Assembly (NCBI RefSeq): GCF_022374875.2 | Contig: NZ_CP092427.2 | Span: 2,790,001-2,854,000, forward strand | Direction of reading: 5' to 3' | Length of the DNA: 64,000 nt | Source of the DNA: Mycolicibacterium rufum | GTDB lineage: Bacteria > Actinomycetota > Actinomycetes > Mycobacteriales > Mycobacteriaceae | In this document: positions 55,868 to 64,000 of the stretch, one piece after another | How the letters are laid out: every line of letters starts with the position of its first letter | Numbering within the stretch: the stretch's first letter is position 1 | Notes under the pieces: model-generated | Databases searched by the model: none | What the model saw: only the letters and a program-made list of their open reading frames with translations | What the model was told of the DNA's origin: nothing | Made by a program: the position numbers and the translations under genes

Positions 55868-56308
55868 TCAGCGCGGAAGCCGCTCGAGCACCCGCCCGAT
55901 CGCGGCGCCGAACGCGCGCTGCTGAGCCGCCGAGAGCCCGTCGAACACCACCGAGCGGACCAGATCGACATGCCCGGGCGCCGCGGTTTCCAGCGCCGAG
56001 CGGCCCGCGTCGGTGATCGTCACGGTCGCGGCGCGCCGGTCGTCGTCGTCGCCCTCGCGCGCCACCAGGTCCCGCCCGCGCATCCGGCGCAGTTGGTGGG
56101 AGAGCCGGCTCTGTTCCCATCCGATCAGCTCGCCGAGGTCGGTGATGCGCAGCGGGCCGCGCTCGGACAGGGCGACCAGAACATCGTAGTCGGACAGCGA
56201 CAGCTCGCAGTCCGCTTGGAGCTGTCGGTGCATCGCCGTGTGCAATCTGCTGGTCATCGCCAGATAGTCCCGCCAGATGCGCTGCTGCTCGGCCGTGAGC
56301 CATTCCAT
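55868..56308 (-). CDS. MarR-family regulator
   Basis: 146-aa MarR protein with winged helix (about 40-105: LSLSDYDVLVALSERGPLRITDLGELIGWEQSRLSHQLRRM, in part) and the wing EGDDDDRRAATVTITDAG. ATG 56308 (MEWLTAEQQ) is 6 nt after a TACAGT -10 box, implying a leaderless mRNA. Divergent from pirin, which it may regulate together with its own gene. Confidence 0.83.
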   Translation of the reverse strand: MEWLTAEQQRIWRDYLAMTSRLHTAMHRQLQADCELSLSDYDVLVALSERGPLRITDLGELIGWEQSRLSHQLRRMRGRDLVAREGDDDDRRAATVTITDAGRSALETAAPGHVDLVRSVVFDGLSAAQQRAFGAAIGRVLERLPR

Positions 56309-56314
56309 CACCCC

Positions 56315-56341
56315 ACTGTACGGAATACATGATGCGTCATG
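56315..56341. promoter_or_regulatory. MarR promoter and CATGA-N4-TCATG operator
   Basis: Minus-strand -10 TACAGT (56315-56320) before the MarR start, and an inverted repeat CATGA-TGCG-TCATG (56328-56341) near the expected -35 position. Suggests MarR autoregulation and control of pirin, 60 bp away on the other strand. Confidence 0.45.
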
Positions 56342-56400
56342 CATGTTGTCGGACGCAGAGCAGCCACCTAGGCTGGCCTGGACTCCCGAGGAGTGATCGC

Positions 56401-57168
56401 ATGACCACCACCCGCAGCGTCGTCCACATCCGGCGCGCCGACGACCGCGCCGCCACGAAGATCGCCTGGCTGGACTCCAAGCACTCGTTCTCCTTCGGCG
56501 GTCACTACGAACCCGACAACACCCACCACGGGCTGCTGCTGGTCAACAACGACGACATCGTCAAGCCCGGTACCGGTTTTGACACCCATCCGCACCGCGA
56601 CATGGAGATCGTCACGTGGGTGCTGCGCGGCTCACTGGTGCACCAGGACTCCACCGGCCACTCCGGCGTCATCTACCCGGGACTGGCGCAGCGGATGTCG
56701 GCGGGCCGCGGCATCCTGCACTCCGAGAAGAACGACTCATGGACGCTGACCGGCGACGAAACCCACAGCGAGCCGGTGCATTTCGTCCAGATGTGGGTGG
56801 TGCCCGACGAATCCGGCATCACCCCGGGCTACCAGCAGCTCGAGATCGACGACGAGCTGCTGCGCGGCGGCCTGGTCACGATCGCCTCCGGCATGCCCGA
56901 GCACAGCGACGCCGCGGCCATCACGATCCGCAACCGCTACGCGGCGCTGCACGGCGCCCGGCTGCAGCCGGGGCAGAGCGTGGAACTCCCCGACGCGCCG
57001 TACCTGCACCTGTTCGTGCCCCGCGGCGAGGTCGTCCTCGAGGGTGCGGGCCCGCTGCACGAAGGTGACGCCGTGCGGTTCACCGCGTCGGGCGGCCAGC
57101 GCGTCACCGCCACCGACGCCGCCGAGATCCTCGTGTGGGAGATGCATGCCGGACTTGCTGCGGCATAA
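56401..57168 (+). CDS. Pirin-like bicupin protein (Rv0181c-like)
   Basis: 255-aa pirin family protein with N-terminal cupin metal site HPHRDMEIVTWVLRGSLVHQD (His59, His61, Glu and His, roughly) and the C-terminal cupin. The family includes quercetin dioxygenases and redox-responsive regulators, so function is uncertain. Positional match to Rv0181c. Overlaps the following lipoprotein gene by 23 nt. Confidence 0.87.
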   Translation: MTTTRSVVHIRRADDRAATKIAWLDSKHSFSFGGHYEPDNTHHGLLLVNNDDIVKPGTGFDTHPHRDMEIVTWVLRGSLVHQDSTGHSGVIYPGLAQRMSAGRGILHSEKNDSWTLTGDETHSEPVHFVQMWVVPDESGITPGYQQLEIDDELLRGGLVTIASGMPEHSDAAAITIRNRYAALHGARLQPGQSVELPDAPYLHLFVPRGEVVLEGAGPLHEGDAVRFTASGGQRVTATDAAEILVWEMHAGLAAA

Positions 57169-58456
57169 CCGAATCGGCGCGCTGCTCGTCGGCGCCACCC
57201 TGCTGGCGGGCTGCACCGACGCGCCGGCGCCGCCCCCTGCGGCGTCGTCTTCGGGTGCCACCGCGTCCTCCGCGCCGCCGGCCACCGGGGCGGCCACGGT
57301 CACCGTCGAGGTGCCGCCGGGTCTGGCCGAGGCGCCGTTCGACCAGCCGCGCCAGGTGCGCGTCCCGGCCGGCTGGACCATGTCGGTGTGGGCGCGCACC
57401 CCGCGGCCGCGGCTGGCCGCCTGGGCGCCGGACGGCACGCTGCTGGTGTCGGTCCCGAGTGCGGGCACGGTGCTGCGGTTCACCCCGCGCGAGGGCGGGG
57501 CCGAGGAATCGGTGCTGCTGGACGGGCTGAACCAACCCCACGGCCTGGCCGTCGCGGGCTCGACGCTCTACGTCGCACAGAGCGACCGGGTCGACGCGTA
57601 CGACTACCGCGACGGCACGGCCACCGCCCCCCGCGTCGTCGCGGACGGCCTGCCCGACGCGAAGAGCCCCGACCTGCGCGGCGCCTACTCCCACGCGCTC
57701 AAGAGTGTGGCGGTCGGGCCGGACGGCGCGGTGTACTTCTCGATCGGGTCGACGGGCAACATCTCGGCCGAGGACCGCACCGCCACCCCGCCGCGGGCGA
57801 CGATCATGCGGGTGCCGCCCGGCGGCGGCCCCGCCGAGCCGTTCGCCACCGGTGTCCGCAACGGCACCGGGCTGGCCGTCGCCCCTGACGGCGCGATCTG
57901 GACCGCCAACAACGGCCGCGACAACGTCGCCGACCCGGCTACCGGGAGGGTCGACCCCGCCTACGTCGGCGAGAACCCCCGCGAACAGATCGCCCGGCTG
58001 GCGCCGGGACGCGAACTGGGTTGGCCCTACTGCAATCCCGTCCCGGGCACGTCCGGTCCCGCGAACCTGCCGTTCGTGCGCGACGTGCAGACCAACCCGG
58101 ACGGCGATCGCCTCGACTGCGCCGCGCTGCCCCCGGTGGAACAGAGCATGGGGGCGCACAGCGCGCCGCTGGGCCTGAGCTTCGTCGACGGCGCCCTGCC
58201 CGCGCCGTACGCGCGGGGTGCGCTGATCGGGGTGCACGGATCGTGGAACCGGCAGCCGCCCCGCGAACCCGAGGTGTCGTTCTACCCGTGGCGCGACGGC
58301 GGTCTCGGTGACCAGCAGACGCTCGTCGGCGGTTTCCAGGGCGACGGCGGATCCCGCTGGGGCAGGCCGGTGGCGGCGGTCGCCGGCCCGGACGGCGCCG
58401 TCTACATCACCGACGACGCCGCCGACGCGATCTACCGGCTGGCGCCGCCCGCCTGA
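57146..58456 (+). CDS. Sorbosone/glucose dehydrogenase-like beta-propeller lipoprotein
   Basis: 436-aa exported lipoprotein (lipobox LLAGC, Cys about 23), a Pro/Ala linker, then a six-bladed beta-propeller of the L-sorbosone/PQQ-type glucose dehydrogenase group: DGLNQPHGLAVAG, GVRNGTGLAVAPDG and GRDNVADP, YCNP, HSAPLGLSF. Related enzymes need PQQ; no PQQ biosynthesis genes lie in the window. Starts inside pirin, so the two are co-transcribed. Ends 25 nt inside the convergent SRPBCC gene. Confidence 0.8.
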   Translation: MPDLLRHNRIGALLVGATLLAGCTDAPAPPPAASSSGATASSAPPATGAATVTVEVPPGLAEAPFDQPRQVRVPAGWTMSVWARTPRPRLAAWAPDGTLLVSVPSAGTVLRFTPREGGAEESVLLDGLNQPHGLAVAGSTLYVAQSDRVDAYDYRDGTATAPRVVADGLPDAKSPDLRGAYSHALKSVAVGPDGAVYFSIGSTGNISAEDRTATPPRATIMRVPPGGGPAEPFATGVRNGTGLAVAPDGAIWTANNGRDNVADPATGRVDPAYVGENPREQIARLAPGRELGWPYCNPVPGTSGPANLPFVRDVQTNPDGDRLDCAALPPVEQSMGAHSAPLGLSFVDGALPAPYARGALIGVHGSWNRQPPREPEVSFYPWRDGGLGDQQTLVGGFQGDGGSRWGRPVAAVAGPDGAVYITDDAADAIYRLAPPA

Positions 58457-58893
58457 TCCGGCGCCAGGTCGTTGAGCACGGCGGTCAGCTGCCGCTCGGT
58501 GTCGCCGGCGAGCCGTTCGAAAGCCCGCTTCATCACCGGGTTGAGCAGCCGCGCCGTGCCGTGCATCTGTCGTTCGGCCTCGAAGGTGATCACCGACCCG
58601 GCACCGTCGGGCTCGATCGTGATGATGTCGACCGAGGTGGCCGAGCTGCTCTCGCCGACGAAGACCACCCTGCGCTCGGTCAGCTCGTCGAGCGTGTAGG
58701 TCTGTTCCGCCGTGCGGCCGAGGATCTTCGAGACGTTGTGCCAGTAGGCGCCCTCGGTCACCGGGCCGCTGTCGACGCGTTCGCAGCGCTGCGTGCCGGG
58801 GTCCCACTGCTCGGCGTGGGCGAAGTCCTTGAGGTAGTCCAGGACGACCGTGGGAGGCGGACTGACGGTGAACGTGCGGGACACGGTAGCCAT
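58432..58893 (-). CDS. SRPBCC family protein
   Basis: 153-aa SRPBCC/START-like protein (SRTFTVSPPPTVVLDYLKDFAHAEQWDPGT start; TERRVVFVGESSSATSVD, MKRAFERLAGDTERQL C-terminal helix). The third SRPBCC gene type in the window, unrelated in detail to the others. Ligand unknown. Confidence 0.78.
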   Translation of the reverse strand: MATVSRTFTVSPPPTVVLDYLKDFAHAEQWDPGTQRCERVDSGPVTEGAYWHNVSKILGRTAEQTYTLDELTERRVVFVGESSSATSVDIITIEPDGAGSVITFEAERQMHGTARLLNPVMKRAFERLAGDTERQLTAVLNDLAPDQAGGASR

Positions 58894-58918
58894 GCCCCAG
58901 GATTACCCCTTTGTCAGC

Positions 58919-58999
58919 AAACTTTCGCGCGACCCGCCCGGAATCGTCCTGTGATATTCCTGTGACGAAAGTTGACAGCGTGTCTACTGGGATTACTGT
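58919..58999 (+). promoter_or_regulatory. Promoter with inverted and direct repeats upstream of the phosphodiester glycosidase-like gene
   Basis: -35 TTGACA (58972-58977) and -10 TACTGT (58994-58999), 16-bp spacer. AACTTTCG (58919-58926) and CGAAAGTT (58966-58973) form a perfect inverted repeat whose right arm overlaps the -35. CCTGTGA occurs twice 11 bp apart (58948-58954, 58959-58965), one helical turn. Suggests activator or repressor control. Confidence 0.55.
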
Positions 59000-59046
59000 T
59001 GTCCTTCCGACCAGGTCCGTCGACCCACCTTCGAGAGGAGCCGCTG

Positions 59047-60129
59047 GTGCCGACTCCTGCCGCAAACATTCGACGGGCGCTGAGAGGGATGGCCGCTGCG
59101 ATGGCGTGCGCGGTGGTGGCCGCCGGGATCACCGCGCCGGCCGCCGCCGCGGCGAGCGCCCGTGAGCTGCTCGCCGGCGCGATCGCCAACACCAAGGGCT
59201 CGTATCTGGTCTACAACTTCGGCGGCGGATTCCCCGCGCCCATGCTCGACGCCGCGGGCACCTGGTACGAGATGACCAACGGCGGCCGGCTGATGATCAT
59301 CAAGGGCGCGTCCTCCCGGCTGGCCCCCCGGCTGCTGGCCGACTCCCACACCGGCTTCCAGGCCCGCTGCGAACGCGATCCGCGGGCCCGCACGGCCGAA
59401 GGCCTGCTGCAGGCCTCGGAGACCTACTCGCCGCTGCAGGCGTGGCAGGTGCTCGGGCAGCCGACCATCGCGATCAACGCGAACTTCTTCGACGTGCGCG
59501 GCCAGCAGGGCGGCTCGTGGAAGTCCACCGGGTGCAGCTCACCGCTGGGGGCCTATGTCGACAACACCCGCAATCTGGGCCGCACCAACGCCGCGGTCAC
59601 CGGCACCCTCGCCTACGCGGGCAAGCAGGGACTCTCCGGCGGCAACGAGAACTGGATGGCGCTCTCGACCATGATCCTGCCGGTGCAGGGGGCTCCGTTC
59701 GTGGTGCCGCCGACGAGCGACACCGACTTCGACGCCGCGTCTCCGGTGATCGCCGGCTTGCTCGACAAGGGCACCCGATTCGTCGCGGTGGCCGGCTTGC
59801 ACCTGCTCGCTCCCGGCGACACCGGTCAGATGAACGATCCCGGCCCGAGCGCGGCCCGCACCGCTATCGCCTACGTCCGCGACCGTGACGAGATGTACGT
59901 GTTCTCCGGCGGCAGCTACACCCCCGACCAGATCCAGGACCTGTTCCGCGGGTTGGGCAGCGACACCGCGATCCTGCTCGACGGCGGCGGCTCGACCGCG
60001 ATCGTGTTGCGCCGCGACACCGGCGGGATGTGGGCGGGCGCCGGCTCCCCGCAGGGCTCCTGCGACACGATGGCGGTGCTGTGCGACTCGCACGAGCGGG
60101 CGCAACCCGCCTGGCTGGCGTTCAACTAG
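59047..60129 (+). CDS. Secreted phosphodiester glycosidase (NAGPA)-domain protein
   Basis: 360-aa exported protein: signal peptide (about 1-35) and a NAGPA/DUF2233 domain (about 150-355) with the family segments AINANFFDVRGQQGGSW and AILLDGGGSTAIVLR. The domain hydrolyses sugar phosphodiesters in characterised members (UCE in mammals, YvbJ-like in bacteria); the natural mycobacterial substrate is unknown, a cell-wall phosphodiester being plausible. GTG 59047 follows a GAGAGGAG ribosome binding site. Overlaps the 3' end of the fructosamine kinase remnant by 4 nt. Confidence 0.8.
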   Translation: MPTPAANIRRALRGMAAAMACAVVAAGITAPAAAAASARELLAGAIANTKGSYLVYNFGGGFPAPMLDAAGTWYEMTNGGRLMIIKGASSRLAPRLLADSHTGFQARCERDPRARTAEGLLQASETYSPLQAWQVLGQPTIAINANFFDVRGQQGGSWKSTGCSSPLGAYVDNTRNLGRTNAAVTGTLAYAGKQGLSGGNENWMALSTMILPVQGAPFVVPPTSDTDFDAASPVIAGLLDKGTRFVAVAGLHLLAPGDTGQMNDPGPSAARTAIAYVRDRDEMYVFSGGSYTPDQIQDLFRGLGSDTAILLDGGGSTAIVLRRDTGGMWAGAGSPQGSCDTMAVLCDSHERAQPAWLAFN

Positions 60130-60461
60130 AGGGCGCTGCGCGCCGCCGCCCCGGTCTGACCGGCATAGCCCGCGCCGAACAGCACGACGTGGGCCAGCAG
60201 CGGATACAGCTGGTGGAGCCCGACGCGGTCGCGCCAGCCGTCGGCCAGCGGCCGCACGCTCTGGTAGCCCTCGAGCACGGCATCACGGTGCGGGCAGTCG
60301 AACAGCGCGAGCATCGCCAGATCGGTCTCCCGGTGTCCGCCATGGGCGGCCGGATCGATCAGCACCACCCCGCGGGGCGTCCACATCACGTCGCCGCTCC
60401 ACAGGTAGCCGTGCAGCCGGCTCGGCGGGACGGCGGAGATCGCCCGCAGACGCCAAAATCG
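60126..60461 (-). pseudogene. Truncated fructosamine/ketosamine-3-kinase remnant
   Basis: Only the C-terminal about 110 residues of a fructosamine kinase remain (family length about 290). Readable pieces: PSRLHGYLWSGD, VLIDPAAHGGHRETDLAML, LHQLYPLLAHVVLFGAGY. In the family the first is LHGDLWSGN with the catalytic Asp; here it is Tyr, and Asn is Asp. Homology stops at about 60450 and an in-frame stop lies at 60462-60464. Reads as a gene cut by an insertion or deletion and now decaying. Confidence 0.75.
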
Positions 60462-60854
60462 TCACCGCCTGATTCGACGCAGGACCGCGTTGTGGGAGCG
60501 GCGGCATCGAACCTCACCGTTGAATACGGGGTGAAGAGTCCGACGCAGGCACAGATGGCGACCGCACAGAAAGCCGCCACGCAACACGGAGTCGCTGTAG
60601 CGGGCGGAGTGGCACGCCGACACCCGTGGTTTGAGGCTCGAGCAGGCTCGACGCGAGGCCCAAAGCGCCGTGAGCGCGCCGTGACAACGGCCGCGACACG
60701 CGCCGACCGCAGCGGAACTGTGGTGGATCGTCGCGGCGGGTCAGAAGCGACATTGTGGGCGAGATGCGCTGAAGGTAGCCGTACTGGTCTGCGCTGGCTG
60801 CGGGGCGCGATTGTTACTGCGATGCCCATGGCGAGGGCCAGCGCAGCGATGTGG
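60462..60854. other. About 390 bp with no recognisable gene, at a probable breakpoint
   Basis: Open frames exist on both strands but none has a family-like sequence, ribosome binding site or start context. A minus-strand frame at about 60500-60640 encodes a short hydrophobic, Cys-rich stretch of the membrane-helix kind, possibly a gene remnant. Bounded by the kinase breakpoint on the left and the mmpL stop on the right. Confidence 0.5.
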
Positions 60855-63800
60855 TCAGTGGTGCGCTCCCACGGGGGTCGACGGGGCGGAAGCTTGGCGT
60901 CGTGAGGGGCGTTGTGGCCACCAGCTGGCTTCGCGTAGGAGGGTGGCGATGGCGGGCACGGTGAGGGTGCGCACGATGAAGGTGTCGAGCAGTAGTCCAA
61001 ATCCGATGATGAGGCCGGCTTGGATCATGATGGCTACCGAGCCGACCATGAGGCCGAACATGCTGGCGGCGAAGATGAGGCCGGCGGAGGTGATGACGGC
61101 GCCGGTGTTGGCGACCGTGCGCAGGACGCCGACGCGGATGTTGCTTCCGGATTCTTCGCGTAGTCGCGAGACGAGCAGCATGTTGTAGTCGGCTCCGACA
61201 GCGACGAGGATGATGAATGCCAACAGTGGTACGGGCCAAGCGATTTCGTGTCCGAGGATCCATTGGAATACCAGGACGCCGAATCCGATTGAGGCGAGGT
61301 AGTTGACCAGGACGGTGCCGAGCAGGTAGATCGGTGCCAGCAGTGCGCGTAGCAGCAGCACCAGGATGAGGCCGACAATGACGGTGGTGGCGATGGCCAG
61401 TTGGGCGAAGTCTGCCCACAGGAGCCGTTGGATGTCGGAATTGACGGCTGGGAAGCCAGCGACGGAGACGGTGGCGTCGGCCAGTGAGGTGTTGGGTCGT
61501 GCGGTGTTGGCGGTGTTGGTGATGCGGTTGGCGAGGTCCATGGCTTCGACGCTGTAGGGGTCGTGGCTGGTTTCGATCATGAACCGTGCTGTTTTGCCGT
61601 CGGGTGAGAGGAATTGTTTGGCGACGTCGGTGAATTGGCGATTCTCGAAGGCGTTGGCGGGCAGATAGAAACCGCTGGATGAGTCGGAGTCCTGGGCAGC
61701 GCGTGCAGAGTTTTGTAGCTGGGTGGCGATCTGGCTCATCCCGGAGAGCATGTCGATGTTGCTGTCGGCCAGGGCGCGCACACCGGTGGCCAACGCTTGG
61801 GCGCCGGAGGCGAGTTGGCCGATCCCGTCTTGCAGGCGGCGAAGGTTGGCGGCCAGGTCAGCGGGGTTTCCGAGGGCGCCAAAGGCGTTGTCCAGTGAGG
61901 TGACCGCGTTCTGGACGTTGGTGAGTGTTCCGGCGACGGTGGCATTGCTGGCGGGGTTATATCGGTCGCCGAGGTCGGCGATCTGGTTGAAGAATCCGCT
62001 GTTGCGCAATGTGATCAGGATCTGTACTTGGTCGCGGATCTGGGCGCATTGGGGTGTGGTGGCACACCACGGCGAGGTGTTCAGGGCGCCCACGAGCGGC
62101 TCCAATGTGGTGATCGCGTGTTGTGCCTGGTCGGCCAGGGGGCGTAGTCCTGGGCCGGATTGGATGGCCTGATCGACCGCGGGGGCGGTCGCTGACAGTT
62201 GTTGCAGCAGTGGTCGGAATTGGTTGACCTGAGTGCCGGCGGATTGGGCTTGAGTGAGGATTCCCGCCAGGGGGGCTAGGGCGGTGCGCATTGTGGTGTC
62301 GAGTTGGGCCAGTCCGGCGGCGAGTTGATCGGCGCCATCGGTGAGTTTCGTGAGGTCGTCTCGGCGGGCGTTGCCGCCGGCGACTGCGCCGGCCATCTTG
62401 TCTCCAATTCGACCGTTCTGCCAGGCGAGTTGCGCTTGATCGAGGCGTTCCCCGGTGGGGCGGGTGACACCGGAGACTTTGGTGACTCCGGGAACCTGGG
62501 AGACGCGGGATGCCATTTCGTCGAGGTCGGCCAGTCCCTTGCCGGTGCGCATGTCGGTGGGGTTTTCCACGACCAGGAACTCGCTGATGACAACGTCTTT
62601 GCGGAAGTGGCGGTCGAGTAGCTGGTAGCCCTGGTTGCTGGCGGTGGTGGCAGGTTGGCCTTTGCGGTCGTCGTAGCTGATTTTTATGGTCACGGCTACC
62701 GCGGACAGTGCGAGCAGGATCACGAGGCTGGTAATCAGCAGCGGCACCGGGCGGCGCACCACCGCCACGGCGACACTGTTCCAATAGCGGCGGGTGCGAT
62801 CGGATTTGGGTTCACCGATGCCGCGTTTCGCTGCCAGCGCCAGCACCGGCGGCAGCAGGGTGACTGTAGCCAGGAAACCGAAGAGAACGGCGATGGCGCA
62901 CGCCGGGCCCAGGGCGGCGAACACACTCAAGCGGGCGAAGACCATCGCCAGGAAGGCCAGTGCGACAGTCGCTGCTGAGGCCAGGATCACACGGCCGATG
63001 CTGGCGGTAGCGTGGATGATGGCCTGATCCGCCCGCACCTGGGCACGGCGCTGCTCGTGGTAGCGGCTGATCAGGAACACGGTGTAATCGGTGCCGGCGC
63101 CGAGCAGGATCGCGGTCATGAACGCGACGGTGAACTGCGAGACTGGCATACCCATGTCGCCGAGCGCAGACAATACGCCGCGCCCGACGGCCAGGCTCAG
63201 TCCGATGACCAGCAGCGGCAACAGCGCGGTGAACACCGACCGGTAGACGATCAGCAGGATCAGGGCGATGATGCCGGCGGTGGCGATCGAGATCAACAGC
63301 AGGTCGTGCTCGGCAGAGGCGATCATGTCGCTGAACGTCGCCGGCGGTCCGGTCACCTGCACAGTCGTCGACGATCCGGCGAACACCTCGGCGGCAATGC
63401 TGCGAACAGTCTTGACCGACTCGGCGGCGGTGGGATCTCCCAGCGTGCCGGCCACCCCCACCGGCAAGTACCAGGCGTTTTCATCGGCGCTGAGGGCTTG
63501 GGCTTTGGTGACCGGATCTGCCAGCAGGTCTTGAACCTGCAGAACATGGTCCTTCTCGTCCTGCAACCGGGCCACGAGCTGGTCGTAGCGTTCCTGCGTC
63601 GCCGGGGTCAGACCGTTGGGGTCCTCCATCGCGACGAACAACAGGGTCTTCGAGCCTTGCTCGCCGAACGCGGCACTCATCCGCTCCACGGTTTGTAGCG
63701 ATGGAGCATCGCGCGGGATCAGGTCCACCGATTGCTGCCGCACCACGGTTTCCAACTGGGGAAACAGCAGCGCCAAGACGATTGCTGCGCCCAGCCAGGC

Positions 63801-63938
63801 CCCCATCACCAGGGCTTTGTGCCGCAGCGTGAACCGACCCAGCGCCGCCAGGCGTGCACTGTACTCGCGGTTGTGCTGAGGCTCGCAGGAGTCGTACGTG
63901 GTCTGGCGGGGGGAATCGGTGTCCCTGCCGTCGGTCAC
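60855..63938 (-). CDS. MMPL/RND transporter of the MmpL4/5-like architecture
   Basis: 1027-aa RND transporter with 12 helices; DY pairs in AGTDYTVFLISRY (about 290) and VGADYNMLLVSRL (about 930). The second periplasmic region carries a long helical hairpin (about 490-720) with a Cys pair (WCATTPQC), the coiled-coil insert of MmpL4/MmpL5-type transporters that dock to periplasmic partners. GTG 63938 has GGAGG 4 nt upstream; the TTG at 63941 is too close to it. Codon use is less GC-rich than its neighbours, most clearly in the 60855-62660 half. No mmpS in the window. Confidence 0.85.
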   Translation of the reverse strand: MTDGRDTDSPRQTTYDSCEPQHNREYSARLAALGRFTLRHKALVMGAWLGAAIVLALLFPQLETVVRQQSVDLIPRDAPSLQTVERMSAAFGEQGSKTLLFVAMEDPNGLTPATQERYDQLVARLQDEKDHVLQVQDLLADPVTKAQALSADENAWYLPVGVAGTLGDPTAAESVKTVRSIAAEVFAGSSTTVQVTGPPATFSDMIASAEHDLLLISIATAGIIALILLIVYRSVFTALLPLLVIGLSLAVGRGVLSALGDMGMPVSQFTVAFMTAILLGAGTDYTVFLISRYHEQRRAQVRADQAIIHATASIGRVILASAATVALAFLAMVFARLSVFAALGPACAIAVLFGFLATVTLLPPVLALAAKRGIGEPKSDRTRRYWNSVAVAVVRRPVPLLITSLVILLALSAVAVTIKISYDDRKGQPATTASNQGYQLLDRHFRKDVVISEFLVVENPTDMRTGKGLADLDEMASRVSQVPGVTKVSGVTRPTGERLDQAQLAWQNGRIGDKMAGAVAGGNARRDDLTKLTDGADQLAAGLAQLDTTMRTALAPLAGILTQAQSAGTQVNQFRPLLQQLSATAPAVDQAIQSGPGLRPLADQAQHAITTLEPLVGALNTSPWCATTPQCAQIRDQVQILITLRNSGFFNQIADLGDRYNPASNATVAGTLTNVQNAVTSLDNAFGALGNPADLAANLRRLQDGIGQLASGAQALATGVRALADSNIDMLSGMSQIATQLQNSARAAQDSDSSSGFYLPANAFENRQFTDVAKQFLSPDGKTARFMIETSHDPYSVEAMDLANRITNTANTARPNTSLADATVSVAGFPAVNSDIQRLLWADFAQLAIATTVIVGLILVLLLRALLAPIYLLGTVLVNYLASIGFGVLVFQWILGHEIAWPVPLLAFIILVAVGADYNMLLVSRLREESGSNIRVGVLRTVANTGAVITSAGLIFAASMFGLMVGSVAIMIQAGLIIGFGLLLDTFIVRTLTVPAIATLLREASWWPQRPSRRQASAPSTPVGAHH

Positions 63939-63951
63939 CAAACCTCCATAA

Positions 63952-63991
63952 GTAGCGATACTGCCGGTATCGCTACGCTACTACAGGTAGC
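63952..63991. promoter_or_regulatory. Strong palindromic operator upstream of the mmpL gene
   Basis: GTAGCGATAC (63952-63961) and GTATCGCTAC (63967-63976): perfect 10-bp arms, 5-bp spacer. A second inverted repeat GCTAC-TACAG-GTAGC (63977-63991) follows immediately. 14 bp before the GTG start. Typical of a TetR-type repressor site; the regulator gene would lie beyond the window edge. Confidence 0.65.
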
Positions 63992-64000
63992 GGACGTGCG

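Overview
The window is chromosomal DNA from a rapidly growing mycobacterium (Mycolicibacterium type). Evidence is the high GC, the dense coding with many 4-nt ATGA/GTGA stop-start overlaps, and a backbone that follows the M. tuberculosis Rv0206c to Rv0181c order almost gene for gene. Gene names were assigned by recognising protein sequences; no database search was run.

Region 1 (1-16 kb) is the mmpL3-mmpL11 neighbourhood: the 3' part of mmpL3 (its start lies outside the window), an AI-2E-type permease, a YbhN-type membrane protein, an M23-like lipoprotein, a PrrAB-like two-component system, two Rv0203-type secreted heme-binding proteins, mmpL11, an Rv0201c-like gene, omamB, omamA and the M13 peptidase zmp1. 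One heme-binding gene appears to lead the two-component operon. Region 2 (16-21 kb) is a five-gene MoxR/DUF58/DUF4129 operon in which every junction overlaps, followed by an L,D-transpeptidase (Rv0192/LdtMt4 type).

Region 3 (21-28.4 kb) holds a thiamine-binding-like protein, an alpha/beta hydrolase, an HNH/13E12-type gene, the copper-sensing operon DUF305-ricR with a RicR box, ilvD, a LysE-type exporter and a DUF4267 membrane protein behind a promoter with three TAGCG-N-CGCTA palindromes.

Region 4 (28.4-50 kb) looks accessory: it interrupts the Rv0188-Rv0187 synteny. It holds an orphan tripartite-tricarboxylate binding lipoprotein, a glycerol regulon (glycerol kinase and gylR divergent from glpF-glpK-glpD), a sodium symporter plus ThDP enzyme operon, a PhlG-like hydrolase with a berberine-bridge-type flavoenzyme and an IclR regulator. 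It ends in the most notable feature, a complete mycosporine-like amino acid (MAA, UV sunscreen) operon at 44.1-50.05 kb: HAD-like pseudoenzyme, mysA, mysB, mysC, mysD and a TauD-family dioxygenase, with a divergent TetR gene.

Region 5 (50-60.1 kb) returns to the Rv0187-Rv0181c backbone: O-methyltransferase, Rv0185- and Rv0184-like genes, a lipoprotein hydrolase-like protein, monoacylglycerol lipase (Rv0183), sigG, an SRPBCC-ArsR pair with tandem operators, a MarR gene, pirin, a sorbosone-dehydrogenase-like lipoprotein and a phosphodiester-glycosidase-like protein. Region 6 (60.1-64 kb) is a breakpoint: a truncated fructosamine-kinase remnant, about 400 bp without a recognisable gene, then a compositionally different mmpL-type transporter under a strong palindromic operator.
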